Shown: positions 7,810 through 16,014 of the stretch, piece after piece
Numbering within the stretch: position 1 is the stretch's first letter
Layout: every line of letters begins with the position of its first letter
NCBI GenBank assembly: GCA_036003045.1
Contig: DASYSS010000050.1
Span: 124,001-188,000 of the forward strand
DNA length: 64,000 nucleotides
Origin: Gemmatimonadaceae bacterium
GTDB lineage: Bacteria; Gemmatimonadota; Gemmatimonadetes; Gemmatimonadales; Gemmatimonadaceae
Direction: 5' to 3'
Notes under the pieces: generated by a model
Databases searched by the model: none
Told to the model about the DNA's origin: nothing
Seen by the model: the letters and a program-made list of their open reading frames with translations, nothing else
Translations under genes and position numbers: made by a program

Positions 7810-9710
7810 GCGGCGCGTCGAGGCGCGACAGGGTGGGGCTCGGTCGCCACCGGCTTCTCGTCGGTGTCAGCGCGCCGGCGTTCCGACCGTGGCGGGACCG
7901 ACGTCCGCAGCGCATTGAGGATCACGGCGACGTCGATCACCTCCTGCAGCGCGGCTCCGACGATCGGCGCCAAACCGCCGAACGCGGCGACGAGCATGGC
8001 GACGCCGCTCAGTCCGAGTCCTACGCGGATGCTCTGTCGCGCAATCCGCATGGTGCGATCGGCGATCACCTTCGTCTCGCTGACGCGTGAGAGCGAATCG
8101 ACCAGGATGATGACGTCGGCTGCCTCGGCGGCAATGCCGCCGCCGTGCGAAGCGAGCGCCACGCCGACATCCGCCGTGGACAGCGCCGGCGCATCGTTGA
8201 TGCCGTCGCCGATCATCATCACGACGCCGCCTTCGGCCCGCATGCGCTCGATGAACTGCGCTTTGTCACCCGGCATGAGATCGCCGTAGGTCTCTTCGAT
8301 TCCGACTCGCGCGGCGATGTCGCGGGCGATCGGCGCGTGATCGCCCGAAAGAAGCGCCATGCGGCGGATCCCGGACGATTCGAGAGCGCCGAGCAGGCCG
8401 GCGAGGTCGGGGCGAAGCTGGTCCGCGTACTCGAACACCGCGGCGAGCCGCTGGTCGATCGAGACGTAAGCCCGCAACGTCGCGCCGGGCCGCTCGAGTC
8501 GCGCCGCGGCGAGGACACCTCCGACGCAGTCGGGGACGATGAATGAGCGGGCGCCGACCCGCACGTAGTGGCCGTCGACGACCCCCGCAACACCCTGGCC
8601 CGGCGTCTCCAACGCTCCAGTGCTTTCGGGGACCCGTATGCGTTCGCTCTGCACCGCATCGACGAGCACGCGGGCGAGCAGATGACTCGACCGCCGCTCG
8701 ACGGCCGCCGCGTAGCCGAGCACCGTCGCCCGATCGAATCCCGTGTCGACGGCGACACGCTCCAGCATGGGCGTGCCGACGGTGAGTGTGCCGGTCTTGT
8801 CGAACACGGCCGTGTTCACTTCGCTCAACGCCTCGAGCGCCCCACCGTGTCGAATGATCACGAACCGATGGGCGGCGCGATTGATCCCGCCGATGATCGC
8901 GACCGGAGTCGCGAGAATCAACGGACAGGGTGTGGCGACGACGAGGATGGACAGCGCGCGCATCCAATCGTGCGTGAGACCCACCGCGATCCCGCAGACC
9001 GCCACGGTGATCGGCGTGAACCAGACGGCGTACCGATCCGCGAGCCGTTGCAGCGGCGCTTTGCTCGTCTGCGCGCTGCGTACCAGCTCCACGATTCGCG
9101 CGTATTGACTGCGCTCGGCCGGCGCCATCGCGATCATTCGAAACGAACCGAATCCATTGGCCATGCCGCTCATCACGCGCGTCGTGCGCGTCGCCCGCAG
9201 CGGCGCAGATTCGCCCGTGAGCGACGAGGTGTCGAGCTCGGATTCGCCATCCACGACGACGCCATCGCAGGGAACGAGATCGCCGGGCAGGATCAGAAGC
9301 GTGTCGCCGATCCGAACGTCGGCCGCGGGCACCTCGTCCACGGCTCCCTCACGGACCCGGCGCGCCTTTCGCGGAGCGGCGGCTTCGAGCGCGCGAACCG
9401 CCGCCGACGCGCGCCCCTCGGCATACCGCTCCAGCGCCTCTCCGCCCGCCTGCATGAGTACGATGACGAGTCCGGCCAACGGCTGGTCGAGCGCGGTGGC
9501 CCCGATGATCGACAAGGACGCGACGATGTCCGTCGCGAGGCGCCCGTGCGCGACCGCGCGCAGCGTACGAAAGACGATCGGCGCTCCCGTCGCGACGACG
9601 CCGAGCATCCACACGTCCCGCGCCAGATTGGGCCGGCCGAGGATGGCGCACACGCCGCCCGCCGCGAGGAAGAGCAGCGTCGACCCGAGCGAGAGGAGGC
9701 GAACGCGCAT
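7806..9710 (-). CDS. P1B-type heavy-metal translocating ATPase, TPC type
   Basis: This 634-residue P-type ATPase moves a metal ion across the inner membrane. Motifs in order are TGES (165-168), the membrane motif TPCPLIL (260-266), DKTGTLT (304-310, Asp304 phosphorylated) and GDGINDAPAL. The usual SEHP locus reads SSHLLA (342-347), and there is no N-terminal metal-binding domain or histidine tail. The metal cannot be told from this: Cu/Zn/Cd pumps have CPC and Co pumps often SPC. ATG 9710 is preferred. A GTG at 9731 in frame overlaps the sigma-factor stop as GTGA, implying an operon with that gene. Confidence 0.92.
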   Translation of the reverse strand: MRVRLLSLGSTLLFLAAGGVCAILGRPNLARDVWMLGVVATGAPIVFRTLRAVAHGRLATDIVASLSIIGATALDQPLAGLVIVLMQAGGEALERYAEGRASAAVRALEAAAPRKARRVREGAVDEVPAADVRIGDTLLILPGDLVPCDGVVVDGESELDTSSLTGESAPLRATRTTRVMSGMANGFGSFRMIAMAPAERSQYARIVELVRSAQTSKAPLQRLADRYAVWFTPITVAVCGIAVGLTHDWMRALSILVVATPCPLILATPVAIIGGINRAAHRFVIIRHGGALEALSEVNTAVFDKTGTLTVGTPMLERVAVDTGFDRATVLGYAAAVERRSSHLLARVLVDAVQSERIRVPESTGALETPGQGVAGVVDGHYVRVGARSFIVPDCVGGVLAAARLERPGATLRAYVSIDQRLAAVFEYADQLRPDLAGLLGALESSGIRRMALLSGDHAPIARDIAARVGIEETYGDLMPGDKAQFIERMRAEGGVVMMIGDGINDAPALSTADVGVALASHGGGIAAEAADVIILVDSLSRVSETKVIADRTMRIARQSIRVGLGLSGVAMLVAAFGGLAPIVGAALQEVIDVAVILNALRTSVPPRSERRRADTDEKPVATEPHPVAPRRAA

Positions 9711-9727
9711 CGATTCGGTCTCTGTGC

Positions 9728-10582
9728 TCACGCGCCGCGAAGCGTCGCCAAGGCGGGAGCGACGTCCGACTTGCGCAAACGACAAAGCGCCCGATCCTTG
9801 ATCTGCCGGACTCGTTCACGCGTCACGCCGAGTCGTTGCCCGATGCTCTCGAGGGTCATCGGGTCTCCTCCATCGAACCCGAAGTAGAGTCGCACCACCG
9901 TGGCTTCGCGGTCTCGAAGCGCGGCCAGTGCGGTCTCGATGGACTCGGCGAGATCGGCATTCACGGCTTCGTGGTCGGGCGGTTCCGACGAATCGTCGGG
10001 CATGAACTCCAGGAGGCGTGCGTCGTCGCCGACGGCCGCATCCAGCGAAACCGGCGCTCTGGCGATGTGCAACGTGACCGCCGCATCGGCCGCGTTGATG
10101 CCGGCCTCCTCGATGAGCTCGAGCTGCGTCGGCTCGCGGCCGAGCTCTTTTCGCAACACGTCGGCGTGGCGGCTGACGCGCCGCATGGCCGTGAACCTCG
10201 TCAGCGGGACCCGAACGGCGTGACCCGACTCGGCGATCGCCTGAACGATCGCTTGGCGAACCCACCAGATCGCATATGAAATAAATCTCACGCCGCGTGT
10301 CTCGTCGAATCGGTGCGCGGCGCGGATGAGACCGAGGTTTCCCTCGTCGATCAGGTCGGCGAGTGGAATGCCGTGATGCTGATACTTCTTCGCCACGGAG
10401 ACGACGAACCGAAGATTCGAGCAAATCAAACGGTCGGCGGCAGGCGCGTCTCCGCTCCGTGCCCGGCGCGCGAGATTGGCCTCGTCGGCCGGTGTGAGGA
10501 GGGGGTACGACCCGATCTCGCGCAGATAAGCGCTGAGTGAGTCGCCGGCCGATTCTCGATGACGCCGAGTGGATGCGGACAT
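9728..10582 (-). CDS. Group 2 sigma-70 factor (RpoD/RpoS-like)
   Basis: This 284-residue sigma factor has region 1.2 (DSLSAYLREIGSYPLLTPAD), complete region 2 (DLIDEGNLGLIRAAHRFD, then FISYAIWWVRQAI), region 3 and region 4 with a C-terminal helix-turn-helix (LESIGQRLGVTRERVRQIK). It lacks the acidic region 1.1 and the long non-conserved insert of the housekeeping sigma factor, so it is an alternative (group 2) factor, often used in stress or stationary phase. AAGG lies seven bases before the ATG. It is followed by the P1B ATPase with overlapping or near-overlapping signals and stands at the head of a stress-gene island. Confidence 0.93.
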   Translation of the reverse strand: MSASTRRHRESAGDSLSAYLREIGSYPLLTPADEANLARRARSGDAPAADRLICSNLRFVVSVAKKYQHHGIPLADLIDEGNLGLIRAAHRFDETRGVRFISYAIWWVRQAIVQAIAESGHAVRVPLTRFTAMRRVSRHADVLRKELGREPTQLELIEEAGINAADAAVTLHIARAPVSLDAAVGDDARLLEFMPDDSSEPPDHEAVNADLAESIETALAALRDREATVVRLYFGFDGGDPMTLESIGQRLGVTRERVRQIKDRALCRLRKSDVAPALATLRGA

Positions 10583-10722
10583 GCGGATGCCTTGGAGGTT
10601 TGATGCGGATGAAGCCTACCCATGCGTCGCGGCGGGTTTAGTCGGCGGCCGCCCGAAAAATCGTCGGGGAAACCCGCACCGTCGCGACGCGTCGGGCGTT
10701 TCCGGCGTCTCGCGCTTCGTTT

Positions 10723-10839
10723 GGCCGGGGAATCCGAGCCATCGCCGAAGAATTGAAGGTCGTGTTGCCGAACTCACACCTGCGAACGGACACCGACCTC
10801 GCGCCTGGCGTGGCGACGACGCTGAAATGGGACGTGTAG
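10723..10839 (+). pseudogene. BON-domain relic
   Basis: A 38-codon stretch on the plus strand reads GIRAIAEELKVVLPNSHL followed by RTDTDLAPGVATTLKWDV and a TAG. This matches the second half of one BON (OsmY-like transport-associated) domain and the start of the next, whose consensus is GVRAIAEE...LP...RTDADIA...AL.WD. There is no start codon or ribosome site, and the reading stops at the WDV position. I therefore read it as the remnant of a multi-BON protein. BON proteins often sit next to USP and Hsp20 genes, which fits this island. The rest of the 383-base gap holds one stem-loop and nothing else I recognise. Confidence 0.6.
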
Positions 10840-10877
10840 GTGCACGTCTGAGTCGCGCAGCGGCGCGGCGCGTTGGA

Positions 10878-10903
10878 GGCTGCCGGCCAAGCGGCCGGCA
10901 GCC
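10878..10903. terminator. Stem-loop downstream of USP gene
   Basis: A perfect 11-base-pair stem (GGCTGCCGGCC / GGCCGGCAGCC) encloses an AAGC loop, 63 bases past the stop codon of the minus-strand USP gene. There is no clear U-tract, so termination may be inefficient or factor-assisted. Confidence 0.5.
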
Positions 10904-10965
10904 GCAGGAAGCGAGCGTCGTATGGCGTTATCGCTCCAAGAGGGCGCGACCAAGCGTGTGCCCTC

Positions 10966-11946
10966 TCACTCGCCGACCAGCGATGGGAGCTGTTTCGCTA
11001 CCTCGGCTTCGTCGAGCGTCAGAGCCGTCGTCGCGCGCTCCGCAGGCCGGTAGAGCAGAACGGGAACCCGGCTGGCGCGAAGGACTTTGTCGGCGACGCT
11101 CCCCAGCAACAGGCGTGAAGCTCCGCGGCCGTGCGTCGACATCGCGATGACGTCGATGCTCCGCGTCTCGGCTTCGTCGACGATCGCGCGCGCTGCATGC
11201 TCCGCGACGACCGCACGCGCCTCGATCGCAATGCCGGTTTCCTCGTGGATGCGCTTTGCCACCAACTCGATCTCGGTGGTCGCGTCGTCGACGAGCTGCT
11301 GAGTCGCCGCCTCGTCGGGAATCACCGGGAGGGTCGTCACCGGCATCGTCGGCTCGTACGCCACCATGATCGGAATGATCGGCACGATGCGAAGCAGCGT
11401 GATCGCTGCATGCGACGCGCGCGCCAAATCCGCGGCTGCCGGTACGATGCTCTTTGCCAGGCCCGATCCGTCCAACGGAACGAGAAGCCGCTGGATCCCG
11501 CTCCGCGTCGCGCGGCGGTTCGGCGTCTCGTGCTCGGGGCGCAGCATGAGAACCGGAATCGCGGATTTCCGCATGACCGCATCGGCGACGCTCCCGAGCC
11601 ATGTGCGGCTAAAGCCCGTTCGTCCATGAGACGTCATGACGATGAGATCGGCGCCGATTTCGCGTGCTCGGCGGACGATCGTTTCCGCCGGCGCCCCGCG
11701 AAGCACCGTACGCGTCGTGGAGACGTGTGTCCCCGACTCGACGTCGGTCGCAACCGCGTCGAGATACTTCTGTTCGGCCGCCATGTCGTCCCAGGGGAGA
11801 TCGGCGTAGCCGGCGAACGGGAATGGTTCGTGAACCAGGACGAGTTCGATCGAAGCCCCGGACTCACGAGCGATGGACGCGGCGTGACCGATCGCTTGTT
11901 CAGCCAGCGATGATCGATCGAGTGGAACCAGCAGTGTGTGGAACAT
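10966..11946 (-). CDS. Universal stress protein, two tandem USP domains
   Basis: This 326-residue cytoplasmic protein consists of two UspA domains, about residues 1-140 and 150-300. Each ends in the ATP-binding signature G-x2-G-x9-G-S: SHGRTGFSRTWLGSVADAV in the first and STHGRGASRLLLGSVADKV in the second. Tandem USPs are linked to hypoxia, starvation and heat responses. Just upstream, at 11968-11980, lies TGACC-TGG-GGTCA, a small dyad. The gene appears monocistronic, followed by a stem-loop. It is one of three USP genes within 5 kb; the precise role of each is unknown. Confidence 0.93.
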   Translation of the reverse strand: MFHTLLVPLDRSSLAEQAIGHAASIARESGASIELVLVHEPFPFAGYADLPWDDMAAEQKYLDAVATDVESGTHVSTTRTVLRGAPAETIVRRAREIGADLIVMTSHGRTGFSRTWLGSVADAVMRKSAIPVLMLRPEHETPNRRATRSGIQRLLVPLDGSGLAKSIVPAAADLARASHAAITLLRIVPIIPIMVAYEPTMPVTTLPVIPDEAATQQLVDDATTEIELVAKRIHEETGIAIEARAVVAEHAARAIVDEAETRSIDVIAMSTHGRGASRLLLGSVADKVLRASRVPVLLYRPAERATTALTLDEAEVAKQLPSLVGE

Positions 11947-12183
11947 GGATGCCTCGGCGAGAGCGACTGACCTGGGGTCAATCTTGGGCTGGTGAGCTCC
12001 GTTCAGAATCGGCGAATAACCGGGTCGGAGTCGGCGTTTCGCCGACGACCACCTGCGGCGCCGGTATCGCGCTCCGCCGTGGTCGCTCGGCGACCGCCTC
12101 GAGGAACGCGTTGCCGAGGCGAACCGGACACATGTCGCCGGTCCGCCTCGGCAGTCCCCCGCGCCGTCGTCGTCGAATGCCGA

Positions 12184-13239
12184 TCAGAAGAACTGGAGGC
12201 CAACCACGATCGGGGTGAAGCTCGTGTATGTGCCGACGCCGCCGCTCACACGGTAGGCGAGGTCGGACTTCACCTGGAAGAACCGCGTCTCGACGAACAA
12301 CTCGGTGGATCCCCACTCGAGCGATGCGCCTGCTCCGACGTTCCACCCGAAGGAAGTGTTCGCATCGCTGAAGGTGAGCTTCTGCCCAGCCAACGGACCC
12401 GTCGACCCGTAGACGCCTTCGGCGACACGGTGCGCGCCGACTCCGGCGAGCGCGTACACGTGCGACCGCGTGGGTCCGCCGGGAGCGTGAGCTCTGAGCT
12501 TCACGTCGGCGTTCAGCGACCAGACCGTGATGTCGCCGCTCGTACTCGTCGTGACACCGGCCACATCGTGGATCCGAGTACCGTTCATGTGATCGACCGA
12601 AAAATCGGTGCGGAAGCCGAACGGCTGATCGGTGGCGTCCCAGCCGAATGGAATCGTCGCGTTCCAACCGCCGGTGTAGCCGTCGCGTGTATCGCGCTGC
12701 GGCGAGCTGGCGCCGCCCGCCAGGCCGAGGTAGAAGCCGCGCGCGAGGTGGCGCTGGCGCGCGAGCGACGCCTCCTCCGCCGTCTTTTTCGCGAAGGCCA
12801 CCGAGTCGAGGAAGTACTTCTGACGTTGCGCGGCCGCGATGACGCGCTCACGATCGACGGCGTCGCGCACTCGCGCCGCCGATTGTGCCGAGTCCAGGCG
12901 ACGCTGAGCCTCGCGGGCCAGTTGCTCGCGATCGTACTGCTCCCGTCGCACGGCGGCGACGGCTCGAGTGACCGAGTCTTGATCCACCGCGCACGGCGGC
13001 AGCTTCACTTCGCCGGCCGCTCCCTGCACCTTCACCGTCGGCTTCGTCTCCTTGACGATCTTCATGCGTTGGTCGGACATGACGGGCTTCTTCGCCGCGT
13101 CCTTCGCGATCTTCGCCGTGTCCTTCACGATCTTCGGCCGTGGTACTTGCGCCGCCGCACCGCGGGGAGCGCCGCCCGCGCACAGCAGCAGGCCGAACAT
13201 CGCCGCGAGCCCGCTGTTGAGTAATCTCTGACTGGACAT
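12184..13239 (-). CDS. Outer-membrane beta-barrel protein with coiled-coil stalk
   Basis: This is a 350-residue secreted protein. A Sec signal (MSSQRLLNSGLAAMFGLLLC, cleaved near AAAQ at 29-31) is followed by a lysine-rich stretch with repeats of IVKDTAKIAKDAAKK type. Next comes a charged, probably coiled-coil region at about 80-150, then a glycine- and aromatic-rich C-terminal barrel domain from GFYLGLAGG onward, ending in FTPIVVGLQFF, the typical terminal strand with a C-terminal Phe. The ATG at 13239 has AGGAGG five bases upstream. The function is unknown. It stands alone among USP genes, with a CCGTCAGG motif about 70 bases upstream. Confidence 0.8.
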   Translation of the reverse strand: MSSQRLLNSGLAAMFGLLLCAGGAPRGAAAQVPRPKIVKDTAKIAKDAAKKPVMSDQRMKIVKETKPTVKVQGAAGEVKLPPCAVDQDSVTRAVAAVRREQYDREQLAREAQRRLDSAQSAARVRDAVDRERVIAAAQRQKYFLDSVAFAKKTAEEASLARQRHLARGFYLGLAGGASSPQRDTRDGYTGGWNATIPFGWDATDQPFGFRTDFSVDHMNGTRIHDVAGVTTSTSGDITVWSLNADVKLRAHAPGGPTRSHVYALAGVGAHRVAEGVYGSTGPLAGQKLTFSDANTSFGWNVGAGASLEWGSTELFVETRFFQVKSDLAYRVSGGVGTYTSFTPIVVGLQFF

Positions 13240-13493
13240 GCTCGCCTCCTGTTGGCTTGCCAAATGCCGGAAAGGACGGCGCCGATGCGCCAAGCATCCT
13301 TTCGACACCGTCAGGCTAGCGATCGGGCACGTCGCGGTCTGTCGGCGCGGTGGCCCACGATTGTGCGGCGACCCCTGTCGTCCGGAATCCGGCGGCCGTG
13401 CGCGGAAACTCGGAAATCTGTCGGCCGGCCTCCTGACAGGCGGAAGATGTCAGTGGTCCCCGCGCCATCCGCGCGGCCTCTTTTCGCGACGAA

Positions 13494-14426
13494 CTACTTC
13501 GTCGCGGCGCCGACGTCGGGCGGCGCAATCAGGACCGAACTTGGCGCGTCGCGAACGATTCGTGTACGAACGCTGCCGATGAGAATTCGATCGATGAGCG
13601 CCAGCGGGTGACCGCCGAGCGCGATCAGATCGCAGCGTTCGCGGCGCGCGAAGCTGACGATCGCGCTACCCGCCTCCCCGGTGAGCATCGCGGCGGTCAC
13701 GCGCCGCTTGGTCCGCGTCCGTACCAGCGAAGCCACCTCGCCCAACTTCGCCCGCGCGCCCGCCCGATACAGGTCGATCAAGTCCCCGGGTTTTGCCTTG
13801 GCTTCGCCGAACGCGCACACGTGTGCGACGAACAGCGTGCCGCCCGGGCCAAGCAGCTGCGCGGCGAGTGTGGCGGCGGCCAGGCTCGCGTCCGTGAAAT
13901 CAACGGCTGCCACCGCGCGCTCGGGAAGGCCGGTCGCGCGCTTGTGAACGGCGAGGACGGGAACGCGAGCGCTGCGCATGACCGCAATGGCCGTCTCGCT
14001 CCCGAAGATCCTGTCCAGTCGGGAGTGACGCCCGGTTCCGACCACGATCATGCGTGCCTTCCACTCGTCGGCCGCGGCAGCTACCAGATCGGCGGGCGTC
14101 CCGGTGAAGGCGCGCACGATCCACGAATCTGATTGCGGAATTTCGCGCAACGATTCGCGAATTCGGTCGTGCACGTCACGCCGCGTTTTTTCGTCGATGG
14201 ACGTCGGCGGCCGCAACGTGATGCGTGCCGAGAAGTTGTGCGGGAACGGCGCGGCGACGCCCAACGCGACAACGGGAGCGTGAATCGAGGCCGAAAGCGC
14301 CGCCGCCACCCGCAGTGCGCCACGTGATTCGTCCTCGCCCGCCGTCGCGACAAGGATCGGGCGCTCGGACGACGAAGCCTTCGGCTTCGAGGCCGCGCGG
14401 CGCGAACGCGTGGCGATGGCGGTCAC
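13494..14426 (-). CDS. Universal stress protein, tandem USP domains (second copy)
   Basis: This 310-residue protein has two UspA-like halves. The first has the nucleotide-binding segment VGTGRHSRLDRIFGSETAIAV, and the second a shorter, degenerate one, GGHPLALIDRILIGSVRTRIV. A basic N-terminal tail (about 25 residues, rich in Arg, Ser and Lys) precedes domain 1. Its ATG overlaps the stop of the upstream membrane-protein gene in an ATGA tetrad, so the two are coupled. Sequence divergence from the other two USPs in the window suggests separate ancestry or ligand preference rather than recent duplication. Confidence 0.88.
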   Translation of the reverse strand: MTAIATRSRRAASKPKASSSERPILVATAGEDESRGALRVAAALSASIHAPVVALGVAAPFPHNFSARITLRPPTSIDEKTRRDVHDRIRESLREIPQSDSWIVRAFTGTPADLVAAAADEWKARMIVVGTGRHSRLDRIFGSETAIAVMRSARVPVLAVHKRATGLPERAVAAVDFTDASLAAATLAAQLLGPGGTLFVAHVCAFGEAKAKPGDLIDLYRAGARAKLGEVASLVRTRTKRRVTAAMLTGEAGSAIVSFARRERCDLIALGGHPLALIDRILIGSVRTRIVRDAPSSVLIAPPDVGAATK

Positions 14427-14929
14427 CGATGCCCCCCTCGTTCCAGCGTTCCAGTGGTCTCCGCGATGGCCGCGGACGGCGCCGCGGTCGCGCCAGCGCG
14501 AATTTCGGTGTGGCGAATTTGTCCGCCGAGGTTGGCGACGTACCCGACGACTCCGACACTCGCGACCATGGCGGCGATCGCCGTGACGGTCACCCCGCGA
14601 GGAATCGGCCGGCGGCGGTACACGACGAGCGCAATCGCGGCGAGGACGCCAATCGCCACCATCATCGCGGTCGCTACGACGGCCGCGTCCTCGTGACGCT
14701 CCATGATTTCGCGGGAAAACGCCGGAAGCTTCTCGACAGCCCCCTCAGCCGCACCGCCGGTCGCGAACACCATGAGCGTGGCGATGCCCAGCAGCGCGAG
14801 AAATCCCAACGCTACCCGCGTCAATTCGTCGCTTCTTCTCCACACGGCGACGGCGAGCAGCAGCGCGGCGAAGACGGTTCCAATGACGGGGGCGTGGTTG
14901 AGCATGAGATGAAGGTGAACGAGACTCAT
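14423..14929 (-). CDS. Four-helix membrane protein, possibly DUF2231-like
   Basis: This 168-residue protein has four hydrophobic segments (about 8-28, 38-56, 80-102 and 111-131) and conserved-looking histidines at the N-terminus (LVHLHLMLNHAPVIG). The pattern of a His-containing first helix followed by short loops resembles the DUF2231 group of small membrane proteins, but I am not certain of the family. It is coupled by an ATGA overlap to a USP gene downstream, which suggests a shared stress-related role. No export signal or enzyme motif is visible. The 170 bases upstream contain one CCTGACG motif at 15057-15063. Confidence 0.75.
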   Translation of the reverse strand: MSLVHLHLMLNHAPVIGTVFAALLLAVAVWRRSDELTRVALGFLALLGIATLMVFATGGAAEGAVEKLPAFSREIMERHEDAAVVATAMMVAIGVLAAIALVVYRRRPIPRGVTVTAIAAMVASVGVVGYVANLGGQIRHTEIRAGATAAPSAAIAETTGTLERGGHR

Positions 14930-15099
14930 GAGCTCTCCTTGTCGGCGCGGCGCGATATTCGCGCCACCGTGGGCGGCGGCCGAACGCGCGCTTCAATGTG
15001 CGCCCGTTCCGACGGCACCGGAGTCGGGGAACGACCGTCGGCGGCTCGGCGGTCCGCCTGACGACTCCGTCGCGTTTCGAAACGCCGGCCTCGGGCGAG

Positions 15100-16002
15100 C
15101 TATCGTCCCGGGAGGGGCTCCGACACGACGAACACCGAGCACGGCGCTCGATGTAACACCGTACGCAGCGTGCTGCCGAAGGGTGACGGCGCGATTACGA
15201 GCCCGCCGCTGCGCCCCATCACGATGAGATCGGCGTGCGTTGCCGCAGCGATGTCGAGGGTGACGTCCGCGACCTCCCCGTGTCTCACGATCGCCGACGC
15301 GCGCCGCCCCTGGAACCCGGCCGCCGTCAAGTCGGAAAGCCAATGCGTCGTCGCGTCGCGAATCTCTTGCTCGACCACGCGCTGCGCGGCCAGATCGTCG
15401 GAACTGCCCGCGTATGCCATCGATCCAACGTACGCGTAAAGCGACTCGCTCCACACGTGGAGCAGCTTGACCTCGGCATCGAACGTCACGGCGAACCGGC
15501 TCGCCCACGCGAGGATGGATTCCGTCAGGCGGCTTTCGTTCACGGGAACGAGCACCGTTCGCGGCGCCCGTGCCGGCGGATCGATGGCGACAAGCACCGG
15601 CATCGGTGACGTGCGGACGATTCGCTCGGCCGTCGAACCGAGCCAGCGCGACCGCGCATGGCGATCGTCATGAGGACCGACGACGATCACGTCGGCCCGC
15701 CGCTCTCGCGCCGCCGAGACGATCTCTTCGTGCGGCTTGCCGACGCGGACCTCGAATTTCGCGCGTGTCGAGATCGACCGGATCGCGTCGCTCATGCGCC
15801 GTTCGGCGCTGCGGCATGCCACCGATTCGATCGTATCGGTCGCTGGCAACAGTTGTTCGGCGAACGCCGGCCGATCGGGCAGCGAGACCGCGTGCACCAG
15901 CGTGATCTCCGCATTCGGCGCGAAATGTTCCGCGGCCCAGCGGGCGGTGACGATCGACGTCTCGCTGAAATCCATCCCGACGACGAGGGATCTGATGTGC
16001 AT
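15100..16002 (-). CDS. Universal stress protein, tandem USP domains (third copy)
   Basis: This 300-residue protein has two UspA folds. Domain 1 carries VGPHDDRHARSRWLGSTAERIV and domain 2 MGRSGGLVIAPSPFGSTLRTVL, both variants of the ATP-binding loop. The start MHIRSLVVGMDFSETS is canonical, with the Asp of strand 1 at position 11. It starts 12 bases after the AI-2E-type permease gene, so the two are probably in one operon, perhaps with the MgtC-like gene further upstream. Domain 2 has an unusual Pro-rich insertion in its glycine loop, so nucleotide binding there is less certain. Confidence 0.92.
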   Translation of the reverse strand: MHIRSLVVGMDFSETSIVTARWAAEHFAPNAEITLVHAVSLPDRPAFAEQLLPATDTIESVACRSAERRMSDAIRSISTRAKFEVRVGKPHEEIVSAARERRADVIVVGPHDDRHARSRWLGSTAERIVRTSPMPVLVAIDPPARAPRTVLVPVNESRLTESILAWASRFAVTFDAEVKLLHVWSESLYAYVGSMAYAGSSDDLAAQRVVEQEIRDATTHWLSDLTAAGFQGRRASAIVRHGEVADVTLDIAAATHADLIVMGRSGGLVIAPSPFGSTLRTVLHRAPCSVFVVSEPLPGR

Positions 16003-16014
16003 GCGCGACTCCCG

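Noticed and set aside
8568-9887. Long open frame on the plus strand across the P1B ATPase gene
   Set aside because: It is antisense to a gene with complete P-type ATPase motifs and reads as Arg/His-rich low complexity, the usual shadow in high-GC DNA.
11968-11980. TGACC-TGG-GGTCA dyad before the USP gene as a strong operator
   Set aside because: Only five base pairs per arm, and not repeated elsewhere in the island, so it is mentioned in the gene entry but not called as a site.
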